NCBI GenBank assembly: GCA_028015205.1
Contig: CM051513.1
Span: forward strand, 47,372,841 to 47,436,840
Source of the DNA: Mytilisepta virgata
Lineage: Eukaryota; Mollusca; Bivalvia; Mytilida; Mytilidae
Direction of reading: 5' to 3'
DNA: 64,000 bases
Translations under genes and position numbers: made by a program
Shown: piece after piece, positions 21,234-33,200 of the stretch
Layout of the letters: each line of letters begins with the position of its first letter
How positions within the stretch are numbered: position 1 is the stretch's first letter
Notes under the pieces: model-generated
The model's database searches: none
What the model saw: only the letters and a program-made list of their open reading frames with translations
What the model was told of the DNA's origin: nothing

Positions 21234-24200
21234 CTGAAATAATTTTTTTAAAAATTTTATTATAAAACTAGAACTATGAGTCACCTGACTGACTGATATC
21301 CCCCGCTTGCAATACTAGAGTTGCGCGTACTAACTTTAAACATGTTAAACCCTTAAGTTGGATTATCTCCCTTTGCAAACATCTGGCAATAATTATCTTA
21401 CTTCATGCACATCTACATATGATGCTCAACCTTTATATAAAGTTTCATCTTACAAGACAGACAGTTTGATTCAAATACCCCCCTCCCTCAAAACTTTGTT
21501 TGCGACGGGTATAATTAGATGCCTATTACATCTAATCTAGAAACTACCTTTGTTCATGTATACATAAGGGAAGGATCAGATATCAGTCAATTAAAAGAAC
21601 ATTGATGTTTATCATGCTACATGTATTTAAACCAATCTGATAGAGTAGAACTTCGATGGATGCGCTCTCAAAATCTGTTTGGGTAAATCTGAAATTGGAA
21701 CTACAGAAACATGAGAATTTTTTTCAAGTATGGAAAATTGCCAGTGACATACGATGTGCAAGTTGCTGCATGAAATGTTCTTTAATTAAAAATTGAACAG
21801 GTTCATCATGAATTAACTAAATTTATCGAGCTGTAAAAATTTACTCAGCAGACTATACTTTTTTTATCACATCTGTATGTATCAGGTAATATGTTTGTCC
21901 ATTTAATAATGGAGTTCTCCCTGGAAAAATACACAATTTAAACAATCTGAACCATTTTTTTTATTTTCGAGAAATGGGTGTAAGAGAAACCGGGGCATTT
22001 TTCTATGATTCTAAAGTTAAATTGACAAGAATTTTAAAATGGTTCAAGCCATTGGTGATTTTTAATTTTTTCTATTAGAAAATTGGGTTAAAAATCATCA
22101 AAATTTGAAAGAAAATGAACAAGAGGCTCTCAAGAGCCTGAATCGCTCACCTGGCAAACAATGCACTATAAACTAAATTAATATATTAATGTTTGTTGTA
22201 AATTAAACTGAGTATTAAAGGTCACGTAAAATGCTGAAAATACCTTTAAAAGCCTTTCAAGAACCTCTCGAAAGAAATGGGCATGAGTTCTCCCTACGCT
22301 TGATTAAAATACAGTCATGGTCAATCTGATGATTCACAATACAAAATACAAGCTTTAATTCATCTTCAAATACAAGTATAAATCTTTTGGTCTATATGTT
22401 GTCTTCGTTTTTAAAATGTTTGAAAGAAGTTATGTAAAAATTGTGGGTTAAGGCTTTTTATTGTACTTGAAAAGGAAATATTTCAGGAACAATCATGCTA
22501 AGTTTAATCCAAATCCCCCTAGTAGTTTCAGAGGAGAAGATGTTTGAAAATTTGTTAACAACGATGATGACAGACGCCAAGTGATGGCAATTAAAAGCTC
22601 ACATATTATGAAGTTTAATCATTGTTATACAACATTCTCATCATCACCATTCACTAAGGATACCATGTTTACTTTAAAAACCAGATATTGTTGAAATCCA
22701 AGTGTTAAAAATGGCGGGGAAAATGGCAGCCATTTTAAAAATGGCCGTCCAAAACAAACTTTCATCATCACTATTCAACTCGGGATACCATGTTTGCCTT
22801 GAAGGTAGCTTTCATCTTCATTTTATTTCTATAATTCAGGAAAAAATAGCAAAAAACAGCATTTTGACCCCTATGTTCTATTTTTAGTAAGGGCGGACAT
22901 GTTTTTCGACCAATCAAAAATCCAAGCATTAACTTTTTGCAGGATACCCTAAGGAACAATCATACCAAGTTTCATTTGATTTTGAATAGTAGTTTCAGGG
23001 AAGAAGATTTTTGAAATAATAACATAAAAAAAACGTGCCAGAATTTGCCATAACCTTATGATTTTTGAGGTAGTTGCGAAAAACTGTTGTTTGACCCCTA
23101 TGTTCTATTTTTAGTAACAGTGGCCATGTTTTTTGACGGATAAAAAATCGAAGCATAAACTTTGTGCAGGATACCCTAAGGAACAATCATGCTAAGTTTT
23201 ATTTATTTAAACCCGTTCAGTAGTTTCAGAAGAGAAGATTTTTGAAATAATAACATAAAAAAAAGCCAAAAATGTCAAAAAAGGGCAATAATTCTCACAT
23301 CAGTTGACAGATTTTCACGAAAATCAGCACACAGGTAGCTCTCATCATGCTGAACACTTTCAACCTGCCTGAATTTGCCGTAACCTAATGATTTTTGAGA
23401 TACTTGCGAAAAACTGTTGTTTGACCCCTATGTTCTATTTTTAGTAACAGTGGCCATGTTTTTCGACGGATCAAAAATCGAAGCATAAACTTTGTGCAGG
23501 ATACTCGAAGGAACAATCATGCTAAGTTTTATCCAAATCCATTCAGTAGTTTCAGAGGAGAAGATTTTTGAAATAATAACATAAAAAAAAGCCAAAAATG
23601 TCAAAAAAAGGGCAATAACTCTAACATCAGTTGACAGATTTTCACGAAAATCAGCACACAGGTAGCTCTCATCATGCTGAACATTTTCAACCTGCCTGAA
23701 TTTGCCGTAACCTAATGATTTTTGAGATACTTGCGAAAAACTGTTGTTTGACCCCTATGTTCTATTTTTAGTAACAGTGGCCATATTTTTCGACGGATCA
23801 AAAATCGAAGCATAAACTTTGTGCAGGATACTCTAAGGAACAATCATGCTAAGTTTTATCCAAATCCATTCAGTAGTTTCAGAGGAGAAGATTTTTGAAA
23901 TAATAACATAAAAAAAAGCCAAAAATGTCAAAAAAAGGGCAATAACTCTAACATCAGTTGACAGATTTTCACGAAAATCAGCACACAGGTAGCTCTCATC
24001 ATGCTGAACACTTTCAACCTGTCTGAATTTGCCGTAACCTAATGATTTTTGAGATACTTGCGAAAAACTGTTGTTTGACCCCTATGTTCTATTTTTAGTA
24101 ACAGTGGCCATGTTTTTCGACGGATCAAAAATAGAAGCATAAACTTTGTGCAGGATACCCTAAGGAACAATCATGCTAAGTTTTATCCAAATCCATTCTG

Positions 24201-27200
24201 TAGTTTCAGAGGAGAAGATGTTTGAAAAATTGTTAACGACGACAGACGACAGACGCCAGACGACAGACGACGACGGACGCCAAGTGATGAGAAAAGCTCA
24301 CATGGCCTTTTAGGCCAGGTGAGCTAAAAACTGATGAAACCCAACTGGATTTATTGTATGAGGTGTAGACGAAAAGGAAGAGCAGATGAATCACAGGACA
24401 GTCAGCCAGACAGCAGCATACCTTAATACATCAATCAAAGAGAGGTCCATCAATAATTACCAAATTCATAAATTAAATACTTACTTATGACCTGTCATCC
24501 CACCACACATTTCTAACATCTTGTCATCCATTAACCTACAAACATAAACACTATATATAGTCTTATGCTTTCAACAGAAATGATTACACCAAAACTACAG
24601 CTCTGCATTTGATGTTACAGAAACTGTTCACCATATTAGCTTGGTTTTGTGAAATGTCAAACCACATTCCATATGTAGAAGAACACAAACATCTATGCCA
24701 GACAGATTCCAATCAATTACCACATGTACAATAACTCAGGATGTTATATTGGTTTGTTTGTTAAGTCGGGGTTTTACGCCGTTTTCAGCACATTTGGCTA
24801 TTTCGCAGCGGCCAGTTTTTATTGGTGGAGGAAGCCAGAGCACCCCGAGATAACCAAAGACATTCTGCAGGAAAATTGGCAATCCTTGTTAATTTTAGAT
24901 TGGAGTCTAATACACCCCGCCACAGGTGAGATTCAAACTCACAACCTCAGTGTGGACAGGCTAGTGATCATTAGTAGTCATGACGAACTACCTAGACCAC
25001 TCTGCCACCCAGGCCCCAATCTTATATTGGAGATTTTATAATTTATGAATATTGTTTTTAATACATCGTTAATGTTATACACATTATGTATATCTTTGGA
25101 TTCTATATTCACTTAAAATAATACCATTTGGGTAAAACAAGAATTTGTATATGAAAATTACGCTGGAATTTCATATATTAAACATGGCTGCATTCATATT
25201 TTTTTCTAGAATCACCAATTACATGGAGTGTTACAGGCTTACACTACATGAAAATAGTAGGGAGAAGCTCCCTCTAATCTGTGCATTAATTATGACATGA
25301 AATAAATATCCATTGATCGCTTACATGGAGACTACCCAATTATTCTTTCTATCAAGGTGGGTAACTTTGGAAAAACAAAAGCTTCAACAGACAAAAAGAA
25401 CCTTGACAGGTCTTCATTTGCTCTAAAAAAAAGTGTATAGCTGTTGGTTGCAAAAAGTGATAATTAAAAAAATCAATATTATCCTTTAGCATTAGATGCA
25501 AGATATACAAATTTGATTTGTGTGTTTGTTTAGTTGGGGTTTAACGCCGTTTTCAGCACATTTTGCTATTTCGCGGCGGCCATTTTTTATTGGTGGAGGA
25601 AGCAGGAATACCCGAAGAGAACCACCGACCTTCGGTAGGAAAATTGGCAATCCTTGTCAATTAAGATCTGAGTTGAACACACCCCGCCACAGGTGAGATT
25701 CAAACTCACAACCCCAGCGTTGACAGACTAGTGATCATAAACAGTCATGACGAACTACCTAGACTGCTCGGCCATCGAGGCCCCTACAAATTTGAATCAT
25801 TATCTTGGATAGTACCATATTTCTATAAATGAAGGGATATGAAAAAAAAATCTTCAAAATCATACTTAAATAGATGATGGATGAATTTATTCAATTATTG
25901 TTTAACATCCAGTGGCAACCATTAGATGCATAGCAGGGTGAGAAAATGTTGTCATAGTATATGAATATGAATATGACCCCTCCTTTGTGCTCGATCGACA
26001 CGCTGAGTTGGATTTTAAACATGCTAGCTCATGTTATTTACATTAAATTTAAAGGAATATAAAACTGATAATTGCGTTATACCCAAGCCTATATATAAAA
26101 TAATCTATATAGTATGGTATTAATATGGTCACTGGCAAAACCAACGTTATTCATATCTTTTTTGATAAAATCGTTTTTTATGTTATATTTATGAATGTGT
26201 TTCATTTATTTACTTGAACATAATTGTTATATTCTGTGATTGGCCAATAAAGTTTTCTTTTCTATTTAATTCAATACTAAGGTTTACCTGTTTAACTTGA
26301 CTTTTTCTGTTTCCTCGTCACTGCTACTCTCAATTTCTTCATTTATATGATCCTCATTCCCATTAGATAATGTGGCTCCCTGCAGATTATTACAATAAAT
26401 TCTTAATATATTTACTGTTATGTTTCAAACGTAACATTTGTAGCAACTACTTAGAGTTCCAAGTAAGATATAAACGTCTGAGTAGTAGACTGATAAATCA
26501 AGGATATGAGAAATCATGCCTTTATTGTTCCCTAAATATATTCTTTGGTATATATCAGTTCCTATTTCAAAATTTATAAATTTATAGTCTTGATGAAATT
26601 GCTTGAGATATTTTGACCACCGTTTACTGATGTGACTTATCAGCTGGTTATTTTAACCGATACTCATTTCCGTAAACAACAGAGAATTATAGCAACTGTC
26701 ATATAAGTGGGACATTTTGCATGCCATAAAACCTGACTGTTGATGAAAATGCCTGTACCAAGTCAGGAGTATGTTGATTTCCAGTTGTTCTGGGCATTCG
26801 AGTGTCTCCCGAACTTGCCAGTTTGTCGGACTTTGATTATGACATTTCCCTTGAAGTTCCATGTTTTGTTATGTTTTGTTATGAAACTTTTTTCAATAAA
26901 TCTCCGCTGTGAAAAGCTGTGTCTTTAGATGGTTTTGGCTTTAACCGTTTTGGTCATTTACCATTTTGAATTGCTCTCAAACTTTTGGATTGTTGTTTTG
27001 GTTTTCAACATTTTAGACTTTGAGCACAACTGGTGAGTAGTAAATTAAAAAAATGTGCACATCTTGTGCATCAAAACTGGTATCAAAGAATTTATCTCTT
27101 AATCCACTGTGTACAAGTGGTAACATCTACAAAACAGTAGCATGTTTTATTACCCAATTTTCCTATTTTTAAACAAGAGTAATTATGAAATAATAACACT

Positions 27201-30200
27201 AAGTTTAAATTGATTAATTAGATTTTCTAGCTCCTTTTGGTTGCTATTATACCTTGATAAATTGTCCATACAACATGGCCTTGTTATTGTAAGTTTTTGT
27301 CTTTTTATTACTAACTGGTCCATTTTCAGCAATCTTTTCAACGGCTACACCATCCTGTAATACACAATCGTTTCATTTTCAAAATGTTAAGAATAGTTTT
27401 TCATTAGTTTTTTATGAAATTTTTTCCAGAATCTTCCAGTATCTTTAATTCTGGAATACCAGTGTATACCAGTATCTTCCAGTATTTAAGAAAAAGAAAA
27501 TGGCAATACTGGAAACCAGAATTTTCCAGTATCTTCCAGAATTGATAATATCAGTGTTGCGTTTGTACAAATGTATTCTTCACTTTATCCAAAAACCATT
27601 ATGTTTTACTTACAGTAGAAGTTTTTACTGATATACTATTGGCTGCCTTGTTAAACACATGATCCCACCATTGGAATGTAAACTCATCGCCTTTGTTATG
27701 TCCCACCTAAAAATATATACAGAATGCATGTCAGAAAAACTAAACGATATGTCACTTATGTGTACTTTAACACAATCAAAGACTGCAATATCATTTCTAC
27801 ACAAGTGTTTACCCCACTTTGGAGTTTTCAGTAATTTCATTGATTTTGTCAGTACCTGTTTGCCGATTTTGGAGATGTGACTTTTCCGAAAATGTCTATG
27901 AGTATTATACGAACAAGAAACTTTCAAGTTTCTTGGACCAGAAAGGGGGTGCGCACAATACACAAATGCGAACTATACATACCAAAAGACGGTAATCTTA
28001 TATTTGAGGATAAATATTATATGTTAGGGAGACTTTTAAATATATATTTTTTCTGCATTTTAATGGATGAAATATGGATACAATTGCTATTATACACTTG
28101 CCAAAGAGTGATAAGTCTAGAGACAATCCAAATAGATGTCATTATGACTTTTTTGAATTGGAAAATTATGTGCAAATAGCTAGTATCGGGCAAAAGAATA
28201 CTGAAGCGACAAAAGAGTGGGAAAAGGGCACAAACTCCTAGTCAAAGGAAAAGACAAATAAAGATAATGGAACAAAACAAACATATGCCACAAGGATACA
28301 TGTACAACCTTAAGAATAAAAAACACATAATAAACTCGAAATAAAACATTTATACGACCAAGAAGAAAAAATAAATGTCAGAACAAAATGGGGAAGCGTA
28401 ATTTGTGGAGCTTAATTTGTGATCTGTATTTTGAAACTAAAATCCAGGAGAATTACAGAAAATTCTGTAATAGTAAACAGCTGTTTCTAGATTAGGAAAT
28501 ATATAAATAATAATAGAATATTTTTGGATCAAGCCTTAAATTTAGGTCAAACCAAAAAAATATGAGAAACAGATGTAAAAATAGAGGACATTCATTTGAC
28601 AGCTTTTCTTTCATTTCCTTTTTTTTTTTTGGAAAACTTGAATCAAACTTTTCTAAAACACCACTTTTAAAGTGAAAAATTCTTGAAATAATTTCTGCTT
28701 AACAATCTGGGTGTCTGGAATTGTTAATTTTTTTGAAAGAGACTATACTAAAAGCCAACAAAACTCATTAAAAAATCTATACTGTTGTAGCTGGATTTTT
28801 TTTTAAAGAAGAGAGACACATCAATATGGGAAAGGGGGCACTTTAAAATTGTCTTTGATATGAAAAGGGCAAACAAGATCATGTCAACTGTCAAGTTTAA
28901 TAATAAATTATGCTGTAGGATTTTACTGGGTTTTAATTATTCTAATTTCCCCAAAAGTAAATTAAGGGAAAAGGAACAGAACAATGTATCAAAAGTACAA
29001 ATTATATAACTAAGGGAGCAACCATTTTGTTTTTATTGGGGGGAGGAGGAAATAAAAAGACAGGATCACTTTAGGTGTGAAAAAATAATACAGGACCTGT
29101 GTCAATCAGGAAATTTTTGGTTGAAATTAAAATAAAAAAGTAGGCCGCAATAGCCGTAGAAAAGAAAATCCAGGACCATATATGAATGAAAAAATCATCC
29201 TAGCATCTGTAAAAATCAAATGGTTGCTCCCTACATGTAAGTCAAAATTAAAATCAAAGTGGTAGTAGCAACTTAGCACTGTGGTACATTTGCCATGTAC
29301 AATGTACATATGTACAATGTATATCAGCCTGGGGAGAACACTTTGTATCAGCTCCACTCAAACATTACAGGGTATATATATATATTACTAACCCCAGCTG
29401 TGTCTGTTTTTATTTTGACTTTAATGGCATCTTTTATGCCACTTTCATCTTTACCTAGTCCTGCACCTAAAATACATATAATATATATTATCATAAAATC
29501 ATACAAAAAAAAAGAAACAATTGGATGTGATATTAACTAAAATGCTGTAACTTCTAGAAAAACTGTCCACTTGTACCTCAGCTGAGAACTTGCTTAGTGT
29601 TACATACCCAATGGCAATAATTATTTGAATTATATACATGTACAAGTATACAATTTTTCCATCAACAAATGAGTCTAAACAAAGGAATATAAAGCTCTTT
29701 CCTGCTTTTCTTTTCAATACATTACATGAAACCCCCATTGTCAGTACTGTTAGTACTAGGAAACCCCCATTGTCAGTACTGTTAGTACTAGGAAGCCCCC
29801 ATTGTCAGTACTGTTAGTACTAGGAAACCCCCATTGTCAGTACTGATAGTACTAGGAAACCCCCATTGTCAGTACTGATAGTACTAGGAAACCCCCATCT
29901 GGAGTACTGTTAGTACTAGGAAACCCCCATTGGCAGTACTGTTAGTACTAGGAAACCCCCATTGGCAGTACTGTTAGTACTAGGAAACCCCATTGGCAGT
30001 ACTGTTAGTACTAGGAAACCCCCATTTTCAGTACTGTTAGTACTAGGAAACTCCCATTGTCAGTACTGATAGTACTAGGAAACCCCCACTGGTGGTACTG
30101 TTAGTACTAGGAAACCCCCATTGGCAGTACTGGTAGTACTAGGAAACCCCCATTGTCAGTACTGATAGTACTAGGAAACCCCCATTGTCAGTACTGATAG

Positions 30201-33200
30201 TACTAGGAAACCCCTATTGGCAGTACTGTTAGTACAAGGAAACTCCCATTGTCAGTGCTGATAGTACTAGGAAACCCCCACTGTCAGTACTGTTAGTACT
30301 AGGAAACCTTCATTGTCAGTACTGTTAGTACAAGGAAACCCCCATCTGGAGTACTGTTAGTACTAGGAAACCCCATTGGCAGTACTGTTAGTACTAGGAA
30401 ACCCCCATTGGCAGTACTGTTAGTACTAGGAAACCCCCATTTTCAGTACTGTTAGTACTAGGAAACTCCCATTGTCAGTACTGATAGTACTAGGAAACCC
30501 CCACTGGTGGTACTGTTAGTACTAGGAAACAGCCATTGGCAGTACTGATAGTACTAGGAAACCCCCATTGTCAGTACTGATAGTACTAGGAAACCCCCAT
30601 TGTCAGTACTGATAGTACTAGGAAACCCCTATTGGCAGTACTGTTAGTACAAGGAAACTCCCATTGTCCGTGCTGATAGTACTAGGAAACCCCCACTGTC
30701 AGTACTGTTAGTACTAGGAAACCTTCATTGTCAGTACTGTTAGTACAAGGAAACCCCCCATTGGCAGTACTGTTAGTACTAGGAAACCCCCAGTGGCAGT
30801 ACTGATAGTACTAGGAAACCCCCATTGTCAGTACTGATAGTACTAGGAACCCCTATTGGCAGTACTGTTAGTACAAGGAAACTCCCATTGTCAGTGCTGA
30901 TAGTACTAGGAAACCCCCACCGTCAGTACTGTTAGTACTAGGAAACCTTCATTGTCAGTACTGTTAGTACAAGGAAACCCCCATCTGGAGTACTGTTAGT
31001 ACTAGGAAACCCCCATTGGCAGTACTGTTAGTACTAGGAAACCCCCATTGGCAGTACTGTTAGTACTAGGAAACCCCCATTGGCAGTACTGTTAGTACTA
31101 GGAAACCCCCATTTTCAGTACTGTTAGTACTAGGAAACTCCCATTGTCAGTACTGATAGTACTAGGAAACCCCCACTGGCAGTACTGTTAGTACTAGGAA
31201 ACCCCCATTGGCAGTAATGATAGTACTAGGAAACCCCCATTGTCAGTACTGATAGTACTAAGAAACCCTCATTGTCAGTACTGATAGTACTAGGAAACCA
31301 CTATTGGCAGTACAGTTAGTACTAGGAAACTCCCATTGTCAGTACTGATAGTACTAGGAAACCCCCACTGTCAGTACTGTTAGTACTAGGAAACCCCCAT
31401 TGTCAGTACTGTTAGTACCAGGAAACCCCCACTGTCAGTACTGTTAGTACAAGGAAACCCCCATTGTCTGTACTGATAGTACTAGGAAACCCCCATTGTC
31501 AGTACTATTAGTATTAGGAAACCCCCATTGTCAGTACTGTTAGTACTAGGAAACCCCCACTGGCAGTACTGTTAGTACTAGGAAACCCCCACTGACAGTA
31601 CTGTTAGTACTAGGAAACCCCCATTGGCAGTACTGTTAGTACTAGGAAACCCCCATTGGCAGTAGTGCTAGTACTAGTACTTTGGGTGATTGGATTTCAA
31701 ACTGCAAGTAGTTTTGGGAATATCTCAAACGTTTCTTTGAAATGGAAATTAGTATTACACTCCCATAATATTGTTTGATTTTTTTTTTATGAATAGACCC
31801 CCTACACAAGCACTTTTCAACAGATTCCAATAGTACACGTCTCAATACATGTAGGTCCCTTAATAACACAACCATAACAAAATGGAGGGTACAAATTACA
31901 ATGCAGTATGCTTTAAGTTTCAAAGTTATATGGGTAAATAAATGAAATATATTTAACAATTTATAAACTTAATAAAGAATTTATGTCTATAAATGCATGA
32001 GGGAAATGGTAAAATTCAAACTTATAAAATTATACAAGAAACTCTTAATCTTATCATGGCCATTTTGAATTTTACCATCACACCCTCACTATATGTAGCT
32101 GACAACCTTTATGTCCCTATTTTTAAACCACCAGCAGAAGTTTTTAAGTTTTACTATATTTTTTTTAAAAATAAAGAATATAACAGAAAGTATTATCTTA
32201 CAGTAAATTTTATTGTATTATCTAATTATACAATTTTATTGCCAATCCTTATATGAACTTCAGCCCCAGAAATTCAGAATATATATTTCTTAACACTGAG
32301 AACCAAGCTCTATCCAACACACTTTTAATGTACAAAAATTTTATTTCATTTGGTAAAGTATATATTTAACTGCAAATAGATATTTTCCTAACCTATTTCT
32401 GAATCAGTATTTAATCATTTATTTTTTTTATCAGTTAGACTGTCATAAATGTATCATTGATCATTTTTCATTGCGTGGGGCTTTTCTGGATTTAACGGTA
32501 GATATCTCAGGGATCAAACAGACAAAAACCACTACACATTACAAGCTCTATTTTAATATTAACCTTGGTTTTCGGTAAAGGAAATGCATCAGTGTACATG
32601 TATGTAAACTGTAGTTTTCTAAAATACATGTTCTCCAATATATATCCCTTTTACATAAGCAAAATCTTAGTCATGTTATAAAGATTCGAATTAGTAAAAG
32701 TAATTTGAATATAGAAAGAGGTTGAAATATGAAACTATCAGTCGACCAAAGGATATGTCAGTTATGTAATACAGATGTTGAGGATTAGTTACACTTACTT
32801 ATGCATTGTGTAAAATTAAGTAAAGAACATGAAGTTTTATTAAGTAATATAAACGTAGTTGTGCCTTCTTTTACAAATATGTCACACATTGAAAAATTTA
32901 GATTTTTATTATCTAGTCTGACTAAATGACGGTCTTCAGATGCAGCTGATTAGATCTACATGCGTTTGGGACCCATGAGTTTGAAGGATGACGCGTCTAA
33001 GACGCATGTTCGCGCCTAACGATGATTTAGATTTATGTAAGATGGTAATATGTACAAGGTAAATCAGTTATTGAAGCAGAATCAGTAACTATTTAACCAG
33101 CTGCACGCAACTATTTTGATATCAAGGTTCTCTTTAATGTGTACATGTACTTATCTGATGAGAGATAACTCTAATAGGTATGAACAATATGCCGTGTCCT

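Noticed and set aside
24724..25041. 105-codon frame
   Set aside because: It lies within a SINE copy, antisense to the tRNA-like head.
29707..31677. CRISPR array
   Set aside because: The 32-bp units are contiguous with no unique spacers, in an intron of an animal gene. It is a minisatellite.
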